DNA from: Planctomycetota bacterium
Lineage (GTDB): Bacteria; Planctomycetota; Planctomycetia; JALXBF01
Reading direction: 5' to 3'
Assembly (NCBI GenBank): GCA_026991575.1
Contig: JALXBF010000065.1
Location: 1 to 64,000, forward strand
DNA: 64,000 nt
In this document: piece after piece, positions 44,362 through 53,265 of the stretch
Position numbering within the stretch: the first letter of the stretch is position 1
Layout: every line of letters starts with the position of its first letter
Made by a program: the position numbers and the translations under genes
Notes under the pieces: model-generated
The model's database searches: none
What the model saw: the letters and a program-made list of their open reading frames with translations, nothing else
Told to the model about the DNA's origin: nothing

Positions 44362-46434
44362 TCACTGAACCTCGCGGCGCAGGTCAGCCAGACGTTCAAC
44401 AACAATGGGACACTTCGGAATGGAGTCCAGGAATAGTTTGCCGTACCACTTGGTTACGATACGCCGATCCAGTATCACCACGATTCCGCGGTCTGAGCTC
44501 GAGCGGATCAGACGGCCGAATCCCTGGCGGAACTTAAGGATCGCTTGCGGCACCTGGTAGGCCGTGAACGCGTTCTGGCCCTCGCTACGGAGCGCTTCCA
44601 GGTGTGCCTCTAACCAGGGATCGTCGGGCACGCGAAAGGGTAAGCGCGTGATGATCACGTTTTCCAGTGCTGGTCCGGGTACGTCGATACCCTGCCAGAA
44701 GCTGTCGGTACCAAACAGCACCGCCTTAGTGCCGGCCTTAAATTGTTCCAGCAGCCGATGTCTCGGCATCGACTCACCCTGAATCAACAGTTGGATCTCA
44801 TGCTTCTGGGCCCAGGGACGAATCCTGCTGGCTACGTCGTGCATCGTGCGATACGCGGTGAACAGGACCAGTGCTCGACCGCCCGTCCGCTGAGCGAAGT
44901 GGCTTATGGCCTCTGCCAAGGCTGCCTCGTAAGCGGGATGGTCGTTAGGATCTGGCATATCCTCAACGACGTGGATCGTCACTTGTTCCTCGTAGCGGAA
45001 CGGGCTGCCCAGTTGCAGTGTCCTGCGCCGCGGATGCCCGTCCAGTCCGATCTGGCGCTCGAAGAAGCTGAAATCGCCCTGGCCTACGGCGATTGTTGCG
45101 CTCGTGAGGACGCAGGTGTCGACCGAATCAAACAGGTCATTGCGGAGCATGTCGCTGACGCGGATCGGCGCGGCGCGAAGCACGAGACGGTCCCTGCCTC
45201 TTCCGCTCTTCGATTCCACCCAGTACACTCGATCGCCTTCGCTCTGCTGGAGCCAGCTCTGTAGGAGTTCTGACAGCGTGACGAGGCGGTTGACAGCGGC
45301 ACGTATCTCCTGGGCCCATGCCTCGGCGTCCTCATCAGACTTCCTGTTGGCGGGCTTACCCGACCCGGTCGATTCGTGCGGCGATGCCTTCCGTGCCAGC
45401 AGCTCGACGGCCCGCTTCAGCCTGGCCATGACAGAGGGCAACGCGCACTCGATGGATCGTGCAGGGGGGTGTCTGACGCGCTTCCGGCCGGCGTTATGAG
45501 CTTGAAGCCAGGCCGGAAGATGCTGCTCGAAGAACGCGGTTACGTCCGACAGGGCCTGCTGTACGAGCTCTTGCACACGCCGGGACTGCTGCTGGTCATA
45601 GCGTCGGCCCGCAATGGCCAAGCCCCTGTCACGATCTGGATTGAAGATGCGTCGCAAGTTGTACACGAACTGGTGGGCCGTTAGCTCCACACCGTAGTGC
45701 TGGACAGCAACATGCTCAAGCATGTGTGCCTCATCGAAGATAGCCACGTCGTGGTCGGGTAGGAGTGCCCCGCCGACACGGCGCAGCTGCATGTCCACGA
45801 AGTAGAGGCTGTGATTCGCGATCACCAGCTTCGCCTGTTGAATACGGCGGCGAGCGCGGAAATAAAAACAGCGCTCGTAGAAGCGGCAGTTAGAGCCCAT
45901 GCAGTTGTCTGCCTCGCTCTTGACTTCGTCCCACACGACGGGCATCGGAGTGAATGGAAGCTCTGACAACGAACCCTCCTGGCTCTCCAGAGCCCATTGA
46001 TAAATCGCCGCAATCTGCTCGGCAGCCTCGTCCGCATGAAAGAGCGAGACACGGGAACGATAGGCCAGCTCCAGCCGCCGCAGGCTCACGTAATTGGCCC
46101 GCCCCTTCGCCAGTACTGCGGTAAATGCCACCGGAAGCACCCGCTGAAGAAACGGAATGTCTTTGCGGATGAGTTGGTCCTGGAGGTTAAGAGTGTGCGT
46201 AGCGACGACGACGTTGTGGCCTACTGGTCGGTCGGTGGCTGCCAGGATAGCCGGTACCAGGTAGGCGAAGCTCTTGCCGACACCCGTGCCCGCCTCGACG
46301 ACCAAGTGCCTTCCTTCGACGATCGCCTGCAACACAGCCTTAGCCATCTGCAGTTGCTGAGGGCGAAGATCGTAGGAAGGCAGGTGTCGCGCGAGAATCC
46401 CCTGCGGACCAAAGATCTCTTCAAGCCGATGCAT
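44362..46434 (-). CDS. DinG-type superfamily 2 DNA helicase
   Basis: 690 aa. Walker A AGTGVGKS (48-55), motif II DEAHML near 235, C-terminal VNITRLPFRVPDDP and QGFGRLIRSSSDRGIVVILDRRI blocks are those of DinG/XPD-like helicases. Three cysteines (DNCMGSNCRFYERCF) occupy positions two to four of the 4Fe-4S cluster, but the residue after ANYV, where the first ligand Cys is usual, is Ser (ANYVSLRRL). It unwinds 5'-overhang or R-loop structures with ATP in repair. It lies 17 bp after the thiS-thiG gene, same strand. Confidence 0.88.
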   Translation of the reverse strand: MHRLEEIFGPQGILARHLPSYDLRPQQLQMAKAVLQAIVEGRHLVVEAGTGVGKSFAYLVPAILAATDRPVGHNVVVATHTLNLQDQLIRKDIPFLQRVLPVAFTAVLAKGRANYVSLRRLELAYRSRVSLFHADEAAEQIAAIYQWALESQEGSLSELPFTPMPVVWDEVKSEADNCMGSNCRFYERCFYFRARRRIQQAKLVIANHSLYFVDMQLRRVGGALLPDHDVAIFDEAHMLEHVAVQHYGVELTAHQFVYNLRRIFNPDRDRGLAIAGRRYDQQQSRRVQELVQQALSDVTAFFEQHLPAWLQAHNAGRKRVRHPPARSIECALPSVMARLKRAVELLARKASPHESTGSGKPANRKSDEDAEAWAQEIRAAVNRLVTLSELLQSWLQQSEGDRVYWVESKSGRGRDRLVLRAAPIRVSDMLRNDLFDSVDTCVLTSATIAVGQGDFSFFERQIGLDGHPRRRTLQLGSPFRYEEQVTIHVVEDMPDPNDHPAYEAALAEAISHFAQRTGGRALVLFTAYRTMHDVASRIRPWAQKHEIQLLIQGESMPRHRLLEQFKAGTKAVLFGTDSFWQGIDVPGPALENVIITRLPFRVPDDPWLEAHLEALRSEGQNAFTAYQVPQAILKFRQGFGRLIRSSSDRGIVVILDRRIVTKWYGKLFLDSIPKCPIVVERLADLRREVQ

Positions 46435-46451
46435 GTCTGGCGGGTGCGGCG

Positions 46452-47564
46452 TCAGGAGCAGGACGGCTGGCTAGCCGTTATCTGCCCCTCAATAGGGCTG
46501 GAAGCCGTCGCGTACAGCTTCCGAGGAATGCGCCCGGCCTTAAAGGCCAGCCGTCCTGCGTCGCAGGCCAACCGCATTGCGTGAGCCATAGCCACGGGGT
46601 CACCAGCCTGGGCGATCCCCGTGTTCAGCAGAACCCCGTCGCAACCTAGTTCCATCGAGATCGCCACGTCGCTGGCCGTGCCAACCCCAGCGTCGATGAT
46701 CACGGGATACTCAGGATCGCCGTCCTTCAAGTACTCAAGGATAATCCGGATGTTGTTCGGATTCAGCACACCCTGGCCGCTGCCGATCGGGCTACCTGCG
46801 GGCATCACACTCGCTGCCCCCACCGCCTTCAACCGCTTGGCAACCACCGGGTCATCGGACGTGTATACCAAGACGGTGAAGCCCTCGGCGACCAGTCTCT
46901 CCGTTGCTTCCAGTGTGGCTACCGGATCCGGAAGCAGCGTCTTCGAATCGCCAAGCACCTCTAGTTTTACCCAGTCTGCGCCGGGATTCCCTAAGTTGCC
47001 CAGCAGCTCCCGAGCCAACCGCGCATAGCGGACCGCGTCATCTGCCGTGTAGCAACCGGCCGTGTTCGGCAGAACCACGTAGCGGGACAGATCCAGGTAA
47101 TCGAGCAGGCTTCGTCCCTCCCGGTCGTACAGGCGTTCGCGGCGTACCGCTACCGTGACCACTTCGCACCCGCTAGCTGCCAGCGCCTGCTGCATCAGCT
47201 CGTAGCTGCGGTACTTGCCAGTTCCCACGAACAGGCGGCTGCGGAACTGGAATGGCCCGATCTTCAGCAAATCGTCCTTCAGAGGATCCTCGGCAACGAA
47301 AGGACTGCCGCCCCCCACGAGCGTGACTACCTCTATCGTGTCCCCCGCGTTCAACACGTGAGCCCCATGCCGAGCCCGCGGTACGAGCTCCCGATTAACT
47401 TCAACGGCCACGGTCTCCGGGCGCAGGTTCATGGCAGCCAGCAACTGGGCAACGGTGCAGCCTGCCGGCAGCAGCTGCTCCTTGCCGTTGACCACCACGC
47501 GGATCCTCGTGCCGGTGGCCGTTTCCGCTGTACCGGAGACGTCTGCCTGCCTGTCTGCTCGCAC
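46452..47564 (-). CDS. thiG: ThiS-ThiG fusion, sulfur carrier protein/thiazole synthase
   Basis: 370 aa from GTG 47564 (GGAGGT, 5-nt spacing). Residues about 20-86 are a ThiS ubiquitin-like domain ([37 protein letters not shown]) whose terminal Gly-Gly pair lies at about 84-86 but is followed directly by [19 protein letters not shown], the linker into ThiG. ThiG at about 97-370 keeps [10 protein letters not shown], the Schiff-base Lys in WVKLEVLGD, and [32 protein letters not shown]. It makes the thiamin thiazole from dehydroglycine, DXP and sulfur on ThiS. The fusion leaves ThiS without a free C-terminus. Confidence 0.92.
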   Translation of the reverse strand: MRADRQADVSGTAETATGTRIRVVVNGKEQLLPAGCTVAQLLAAMNLRPETVAVEVNRELVPRARHGAHVLNAGDTIEVVTLVGGGSPFVAEDPLKDDLLKIGPFQFRSRLFVGTGKYRSYELMQQALAASGCEVVTVAVRRERLYDREGRSLLDYLDLSRYVVLPNTAGCYTADDAVRYARLARELLGNLGNPGADWVKLEVLGDSKTLLPDPVATLEATERLVAEGFTVLVYTSDDPVVAKRLKAVGAASVMPAGSPIGSGQGVLNPNNIRIILEYLKDGDPEYPVIIDAGVGTASDVAISMELGCDGVLLNTGIAQAGDPVAMAHAMRLACDAGRLAFKAGRIPRKLYATASSPIEGQITASQPSCS

Positions 47565-47740
47565 ACCGCACCTCCAGAGCCGGCCGCACCCGACTCCTGC
47601 ACCTACCGGATTCTAGAAGTCGCCTTTTCGCCCGGTCAAGGAAGCAAACGAGCATCAGAGAAGGGTACACTCAAGGAAGCGTCGTCAGCGTGCAACAGCC
47701 GATCGATCTGACCGGCAGGGCATTGCGACGAGGATGCGTG

Positions 47741-49165
47741 ATGTTGCGCAAGTTAGCTGTTTGCATGGCCTTAGTGGTTCTGTCAACGAGTCTGCCTGGG
47801 ACCATTCCCGCCCAAAGCCGGGCGGCGGATCGCTCACAGCATCGACCAAACATCGTTCTGATCTTGATCGATGATCTCGGCTGGCGCGATCTGGGCTGCT
47901 ACGGGAATCGGTTCCACGAGACGCCGAACATCGATCGCCTAGCTCGTCAGGGCATGCGCTTTACCGACGCCTACGCTGCCGCCCCGGTCTGCTCTCCGAC
48001 CCGCGCAGCGATTATGACGGGCAAGTATCCAGCGAGATTGCAGATTACCGATTTCATCCCAGGGCACTGGCGACCGTGGGCCAAGCTCAACGTGCCGCCG
48101 ATTCGTCACCAGCTGCCGTTGGAAGAGGTGACGTTGGCCGAACTGGTGAAGCAGGCTGGCTATCGGACAGGGTACTTTGGGAAGTGGCACCTTGGTGGGC
48201 GAGCGTTCTTCCCGGACCGCCAGGGATTTGACGACTGGGTAGTAACTTCCGGTCGCCATTTTGCGCCGCGTTTTCGAACGATACCCCCCGAGCGGGTCGC
48301 ACGGGGCACCTACCTGGCCGACTATCTGACTGACAAAGCGGTCAGGTTCATCCGAAAACACCGCGACCAGCCGTTCTTCCTGTTCTTAGCCCATTACGCG
48401 GTGCATATACCGCTGGAGGCCGATCGGGAGCTGATCGAGAAGTACCGTCGCAAGCCGAAACCACAAGAGGGCGTGAACAACCCGATTTACGCGGCGATGG
48501 TCGAGCATGTGGATCGGAGTGTGGGACGCATTGTGGAGGCGCTTGCTGAGCTTGGATTAACCGATCGCACCCTGATCATCTTCACGTCGGACAATGGCGG
48601 ACTTCGCCGCCGTTTTGACCGCCAGGGGCCGGTCGTCAGCAGTTTGGCGCCGTTGCGCGGCGAGAAGGGAACGTTGTACGAAGGGGGATTGCGCGTGCCG
48701 TTGATTGTGTCCTGGCCTGGAGTCGTTCCAGAGCGATCGCTATGTGAACAGCCTGTCAGCAGCATCGACATCTTTCCTACGTTGGCAGATGTCGTGCAGG
48801 TGTCCGTAGCCCGACAGTGGCAGGTGGATGGCGTCAGCTTGATGCCCGTGCTAACCGGCAAGGGGGTGCTGGAGCGACAGGCCCTCTTCTGGCACTACCC
48901 GCACTATCACCATGACGCACCTGCCAGCGCTGTGCGTTCGGGCCCGTGGAAACTGATTCACTTCTACGAAGACGACCGCGACGAACTGTACAACCTCGCG
49001 ATCGATATCGGTGAGACGCGCAACCTGGCGGCCCAGGAGCGTGAACGGGTAGCTGCAATGCGCAAGCTCCTGGACTTGTGGCTCAACGAAGTCGGTGCGC
49101 TGATGCCCACGCCGAATCCGGATTACGACCCCAGCCGCGCGCACATGTGGAAGCGTCGGCGGTGA
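47741..49165 (+). CDS. Secreted sulfatase (formylglycine type)
   Basis: 474 aa from ATG 47741 (GAGG, 8-nt spacing) with signal peptide MLRKLAVCMALVVLSTSLPGTIPAQS. Metal-site IDDLGWRD near 43-50; formylglycine motif C84-S-P-T-R followed by AAIMTGKYP; YFGKWHLGG; FTSDNGG; and GLRVPLIVSWPG. Cys84 would be converted to formylglycine by an FGE-type enzyme before ester hydrolysis. It probably removes sulfate from exogenous polysaccharides or glycosaminoglycans; the substrate is not readable. A SUMF1-domain gene exists at 60.8-61.9 kb. Confidence 0.9.
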   Translation: MLRKLAVCMALVVLSTSLPGTIPAQSRAADRSQHRPNIVLILIDDLGWRDLGCYGNRFHETPNIDRLARQGMRFTDAYAAAPVCSPTRAAIMTGKYPARLQITDFIPGHWRPWAKLNVPPIRHQLPLEEVTLAELVKQAGYRTGYFGKWHLGGRAFFPDRQGFDDWVVTSGRHFAPRFRTIPPERVARGTYLADYLTDKAVRFIRKHRDQPFFLFLAHYAVHIPLEADRELIEKYRRKPKPQEGVNNPIYAAMVEHVDRSVGRIVEALAELGLTDRTLIIFTSDNGGLRRRFDRQGPVVSSLAPLRGEKGTLYEGGLRVPLIVSWPGVVPERSLCEQPVSSIDIFPTLADVVQVSVARQWQVDGVSLMPVLTGKGVLERQALFWHYPHYHHDAPASAVRSGPWKLIHFYEDDRDELYNLAIDIGETRNLAAQERERVAAMRKLLDLWLNEVGALMPTPNPDYDPSRAHMWKRRR

Positions 49166-49331
49166 GCGGTAGTGTGGCTGAAGTGCTGGTCGGAGAATTC
49201 GTGTTCGGAGCCCAGCCGCAGCCGCGCTGGTGGTGCCCTGTCGTCGTTGGCCGGTCCGGTGTGTCCTGGCCGAGTTTCCGATGTGAGCGGTCCCGTTCGC
49301 GGTCCGCTAAGAGGTCGGATGGCGTCCGCCG

Positions 49332-49359
49332 CTGACAGCCGCAGCGCCTATGCTATCAT
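49332..49359 (+). promoter_or_regulatory. Putative promoter of the small anchored protein gene
   Basis: CTGACA (49332-49337), 16-nt spacer, TATCAT (49354-49359), each 5 of 6 to consensus, 56 bp before ATG 49415. Same box and spacer pattern as the ahcY promoter candidate. Confidence 0.45.
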
Positions 49360-49414
49360 GACAGAGCGTAGCCTGTCCCCGCCAGCGGCAGAAGGCAATG
49401 AAGGAGGTGTGACA

Positions 49415-49921
49415 ATGCGACGTGCCGCTCGACCGTTCTCGTGGCTAGTGCTTGGCTTCGCGCTGGGGGTCCTGGTGAGCTGGGTCTTGCGTGACGAGCC
49501 CACGCTCGCTCTAACCAACGACCGGGCCGATGACACGGTGGTGACCACTGCTCCGTGGGATGAGCAGGAAAGTGTCGAGATGGTATACGTATTGGACACG
49601 CGCCGCGGCCGCTTGGTTGCCACCGCGGTCAATCCGATCACGGGTCGCTTCTTGGGGATCACGTTCCGGGATGTCGTGCGGGATTTCCGAGTCGGACCGC
49701 GTGGCGGCAAGCCGAAGTTTGCGATGGTCGCAGGCCGGGCTGTGCTAACAGGGCAAACCCGCTTTCCGGTTCGGCACCTGTTGTATGTCATCGAGCTGAA
49801 TAGCGGTCGCGTGCAGGCGTACACGACGCCGTTTACTGGCTATGCCCCTGGCGGCGGAGCGGCTCTGCAGATTGTGCCGGTCGATGCGGTGCAGTGGGCT
49901 CAGGCGATCCCACGCCGTTGA
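49415..49921 (+). CDS. Small membrane-anchored protein, unknown function
   Basis: 168 aa from ATG 49415, with AAGGAGGTG at ideal spacing. An N-terminal RRAARPF then a single hydrophobic stretch (SWLVLGFALGVLVSWVL) suggests a signal anchor with the rest outside the cytoplasm. The body has VEMVYVLDTRRGRLVATAVNPITGRFLGITFRDVVRDF and FPVRHLLYVIELNSGRVQAYTTPF, beta-strand patterns resembling planctomycete hypothetical proteins that carry one or two WD/PQQ-like blades. I cannot assign a function. It follows the sulfatase by 250 bp with its own promoter candidate. Confidence 0.75.
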   Translation: MRRAARPFSWLVLGFALGVLVSWVLRDEPTLALTNDRADDTVVTTAPWDEQESVEMVYVLDTRRGRLVATAVNPITGRFLGITFRDVVRDFRVGPRGGKPKFAMVAGRAVLTGQTRFPVRHLLYVIELNSGRVQAYTTPFTGYAPGGGAALQIVPVDAVQWAQAIPRR

Positions 49922-50027
49922 GTTGCCGCTTCAGCTGGCGAATCTCCCTCTGCTGCAACGTAGCGAGACCGCCACACACCGCGGAAACGGTTTTCTGGCC
50001 GGTGGCTGATCGGTCGAAGCCTGCTTG

Positions 50028-51158
50028 TTAGCGTTGGGCTTGCTCTCGTTCGTCGGCACGCTGTGCGGAAGGATCGAGCGGCAGGTCGGCGAGTTCGCGG
50101 CCGGCCGCCTCAGTTGCAATAAGCCGCCCGTGGTGTCGTTCGGCAAGCCCGTGCTGCTGCACGTACCGGACGGCAGCTTCGAACACGCGCTCGGACAGCC
50201 CCAGTCGTTGGCGCAGCTCAGTCAGCGCAACCCCTGGGGGACGGCTGGGAAGATGCGTCAGCAGCAGTAGCGCGTGGGTACGGAGCCTGGCCTGCCGCCA
50301 CGCCCACCAGCGCGCAAGCAGGCCGCGGTCGGGTGCCAGCGTGATAGCAAAAACCAGGCAAATGCCGGACACCAGCGCGATGGCGCCGGCAACCGAGCAG
50401 TTGATCGCATAGGCAACCGGATAGCCGACCAGGCCTATGGCTGCGCCCAGCAGCACACTCCAGACGACCATCCTTGCCATGGACCGGGACCACAGATAGG
50501 CTGCAGCCGGCGGCACAGCCAGCATGGCAACGACCAGGATTGCGCCGACCGAGCTGAACGCCGCGACGCATGTCATGGCTGCGGCAATCATGACGAGATA
50601 GTGCAGCAGACGTGGCCGCAGCCCCTGGGCGTGGGCGAACTCAGGGTCGAATGCGGACACCTTCAGCTCCTTGAACAGCAAGGTGGTCAGCAGCGCGTTG
50701 CCTGCCAGCGTCGCAGCGTTCACCCAGAACGCCCGCGGTCCCAACGTAAGCCCCCCCCAATGCACCAGGTCAAACGGCGTCAGCTCGATGTTGCCAAAAA
50801 GGATGCAGTCAAGGTCTAGGTCCACGGATCGGTAGTAGCTGACACCAAGCACACCCAGAGCAAACAGACCCGTAAAGACCACGCCGATGGCAGCGTCTTG
50901 TTCGAGCAAGCGGGTGTGGGCCAGCCGTTCTATCAAAGCAACGGCCAACAGTCCGAAGATGGAGGCCCCTAGGAGCACACCGGCCGACTCTAGGCTTCCC
51001 GTGATCGCGAACGCCACGACGATTCCGGGCAGCATGGCATGGCTGAGCGCATCCCCAAGCAGGACCATCTTGCGCAGGAGTAGCAGGCTGCCGATCAACG
51101 CGCAGTTGGCAGCCACGGTGGCAGCTACCAGCAGCAGGTAGAACTCTTCGACGATCAC
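50028..51158 (-). CDS. Zn/Mn ABC transporter permease (TroD-like) with winged-helix-like C-terminal extension
   Basis: 376 aa. Residues 1-280 are an ABC-3 family permease with about eight TM helices and the family loop LLGDALSHAMLPGIVVAF and GAILVVAMLAVPPAAAYLWS. A cytoplasmic extension follows (about 285-376): LLLLTHLPSRPPGVALTELRQRLGLSERVFEAAVRYVQQHGLAERHHGRLIATEAAGREL, which looks like a winged helix-turn-helix. Its start overlaps the preceding permease stop by 4 bp. It pairs with the upstream permease to form the transmembrane channel. Confidence 0.86.
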   Translation of the reverse strand: MIVEEFYLLLVAATVAANCALIGSLLLLRKMVLLGDALSHAMLPGIVVAFAITGSLESAGVLLGASIFGLLAVALIERLAHTRLLEQDAAIGVVFTGLFALGVLGVSYYRSVDLDLDCILFGNIELTPFDLVHWGGLTLGPRAFWVNAATLAGNALLTTLLFKELKVSAFDPEFAHAQGLRPRLLHYLVMIAAAMTCVAAFSSVGAILVVAMLAVPPAAAYLWSRSMARMVVWSVLLGAAIGLVGYPVAYAINCSVAGAIALVSGICLVFAITLAPDRGLLARWWAWRQARLRTHALLLLTHLPSRPPGVALTELRQRLGLSERVFEAAVRYVQQHGLAERHHGRLIATEAAGRELADLPLDPSAQRADEREQAQR

Positions 51159-52435
51159 TGGTCCGTTTCCTTTGGTATGCGTCGCCCGTGAGGGTCGGTC
51201 GTGGGGTAGCCAAGCTGTTCCTGTAAGTCTCGAAGCAGGGCGTCGTCAATAACGTGTTCCATTTCCTCCGCGTCGCGATGCAGGTGATCTGAGGGTAGGT
51301 TGAGCTGCTTGCTGAGAAAGGTTTCCCATAGCCTGTGGCGGATGACAACCCGTTGCGCTGCGCGAATTCCCCGATCGGTTAGCCGGAGCCCATCCGGCTC
51401 GGAGCGCAGAAGGCCACGGCTGATGAGACGGTGAGCAACTCGACGCAGCTGACCCGGCGTGAGGCCGCGCATGCCGAGTAGATCAACGAAGCCAACCACG
51501 GCGGCGAAGTCGCCGCGCTCCTCGCACACGAGATACAGGTCACGCAGGAGGTGGTCTTCCTCGATGCGCAGTCTCGTGTGCCGTTCCCGGAGCCACCTGG
51601 CCAGTACGCCCCGGCGCGGCGAGCACAGCACAGAGAGGAGAAACAGCATGCTGCCGACCACGACGATGGCAGGCCCAGTCTTCAGCCACGGCGACACCGC
51701 GCTGGCATATGCTCCCAGCGCACCGGAGACGCCACCGAGCAGGGCCGCCAGCAGGAGCACGATGCCGAGCCGGTCTGACCACTGACGTGCTGCGGCCGGT
51801 GGTACGATCGTCGCCGCCACCATCAGCACCACGCCCGCAATGCGCAATCCCGCGACGATGACACCTGCCAGCAGCATCGTCAGCAGCACGTCCAACATGC
51901 GCACGGGGTAGCCCTGGGTGGTCGCGAACTCGGGGTCGAAGATGGCGAGCTTAAGCTCTTTGAAGAAAAGGCCCAGCAGCACAGCGACAACCAGGGCGAG
52001 TGCCACGAGAAATTTCACGTCGGAAGGCAGCATCGTTGCGGCCGATCCAAACAGGAACGACTTCAGCCCTGCCTGCGTCCCGAAGCCAAGCCCCTGGATC
52101 TTCGTGAGCAAGACGATGCCACTGCCGTAGAAGACTGACAGACTGATACCAAGCGCAGCATCCTCTTTCAGCGGTGATGCCCAGAGGATAAAGCGGTGGC
52201 AGGCGGCAGCAGTCAGCGCCGTGGCCAGGGCTCCGGCAAGCAACGCGGGGAGGCTCTTGTCACCGACGATCATGTATGCCAGGCATATACCAGGCAGGGC
52301 AGCGTGGGCGAGTGCGTCGCCCAATAGCGCCTCGCGGCGCAGCAAAGCGAATGTGCCGACTAGGGCTGCAACGGCACAGAGCAGGGTGGAGCCGGCCAGG
52401 ACGTTCAAGAGCGTGAAATCGATGAAGCCGTACAT
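51155..52435 (-). CDS. Zn/Mn ABC permease (TroC-like) fused to MntR/DtxR-like metal-sensor domain
   Basis: 426 aa. Residues 1-275 are an ABC-3 permease (LLGDALAHAALPGICLAYM, RIAGVVLMVAATIVPPAAARQ). Residues about 286-426 form a full DtxR/MntR-like module: a wHTH (LLRDLYLVCEERGDF..LTPGQLRRVAHRLISRGLLRSEPDGLRLTDRG) and a dimerisation helix with putative metal ligands His367 (VIRHR), Glu390, Glu393 and His394 (DAEEMEH), plus Asp294, ending with GYPTTDPHGRRIP. In Treponema the analogous repressor TroR is a separate protein. Here the sensor is tethered to the membrane; roles as transporter gate or tethered repressor are inferred. It overlaps the next permease by 4 bp. Confidence 0.9.
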   Translation of the reverse strand: MYGFIDFTLLNVLAGSTLLCAVAALVGTFALLRREALLGDALAHAALPGICLAYMIVGDKSLPALLAGALATALTAAACHRFILWASPLKEDAALGISLSVFYGSGIVLLTKIQGLGFGTQAGLKSFLFGSAATMLPSDVKFLVALALVVAVLLGLFFKELKLAIFDPEFATTQGYPVRMLDVLLTMLLAGVIVAGLRIAGVVLMVAATIVPPAAARQWSDRLGIVLLLAALLGGVSGALGAYASAVSPWLKTGPAIVVVGSMLFLLSVLCSPRRGVLARWLRERHTRLRIEEDHLLRDLYLVCEERGDFAAVVGFVDLLGMRGLTPGQLRRVAHRLISRGLLRSEPDGLRLTDRGIRAAQRVVIRHRLWETFLSKQLNLPSDHLHRDAEEMEHVIDDALLRDLQEQLGYPTTDPHGRRIPKETDQ

Positions 52436-52464
52436 CGGCGGAAACAGCGGTTGTCCTGCGGAAT

Positions 52465-53265
52465 TTACCGTTGTGATTCCCTGGCTACGTCGCGCCGCAA
52501 GAGGGTCTCGGCCGCGTAGGCAAGAGCTGTCAAGCGGCCGCCGTAGGTACGCTGCAGGTTCTCGGCGGTGAAGGCTTCTTCGACCGGACCTGCAGCGATC
52601 AGGCGCAGGTTGAGTAGAACGACATAGTCGAAGCGATCCGCAACGGTCTGGAGGTCATGGTGGACGACGACGACCGTCCGCCCCTGGTCACGCAGCTGCC
52701 GCAAGATGCGAAAGATCGTGTCCTCCGTGGCTGCGTCCACGCCTGCGAATGGTTCGTCCAGAAGATAGAGCTTGGGATTCTGGGCCAGGGCGCGGGCGAG
52801 GAAGACGCGTTGTTGTTGGCCACCGGACAGCTGGCTGATCTGGCGCTGTGCCAGATGGGCGATGCCAAGCTGCTCGAGACACTGCAGTGCTCGTTGGCGA
52901 TGCTCGCGGCTGGGCCGTCGGAACCAGCCGATTTGGCCGTACAGGCCCATCATCACGACGTCTAGGGCGTCGGTGGGAAAGTCCCAGTCAACCGATTCTC
53001 TTTGGGGCACGTACGCAACCCATGCGCGCCGCTGTTCAAACGGCGCATCGAACACCTTAATCCACCCGGTAAGGGGCCGCACCAGTCCGACGATGGCCTT
53101 CAGCAGCGTGCTCTTGCCGGCGCCGTTCGGGCCCACAATCGCCACGATCTGTCCAGCAGGGATGAGCACGTCAACGTCCCAGAGCACAGGCTTTGCGCCG
53201 TAGGAGACGGTCAAGTCGTGTACTTCGATTGCTGCCGTAGTCGCCGCTGTGCGTCGCTGGCTCAT
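52465..53265 (-). CDS. Zn/Mn ABC transporter ATP-binding subunit (TroB-like)
   Basis: 266 aa. Walker A GPNGAGKSTLLKAIVGLV, Q-loop YVPQRESVDWDFPTDALDVV, signature LSGGQQQRVFLARAL, Walker B LYLLDEPFAGVD and switch His in VVHHDL are all intact. The QRESVDWDFP segment is typical of metal ABC-3 system ATPases. It overlaps the solute-binding gene by 4 bp (ATGA) and precedes the two permease genes by 29 bp, a single operon transcribed on the minus strand. Confidence 0.93.
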   Translation of the reverse strand: MSQRRTAATTAAIEVHDLTVSYGAKPVLWDVDVLIPAGQIVAIVGPNGAGKSTLLKAIVGLVRPLTGWIKVFDAPFEQRRAWVAYVPQRESVDWDFPTDALDVVMMGLYGQIGWFRRPSREHRQRALQCLEQLGIAHLAQRQISQLSGGQQQRVFLARALAQNPKLYLLDEPFAGVDAATEDTIFRILRQLRDQGRTVVVVHHDLQTVADRFDYVVLLNLRLIAAGPVEEAFTAENLQRTYGGRLTALAYAAETLLRRDVARESQR

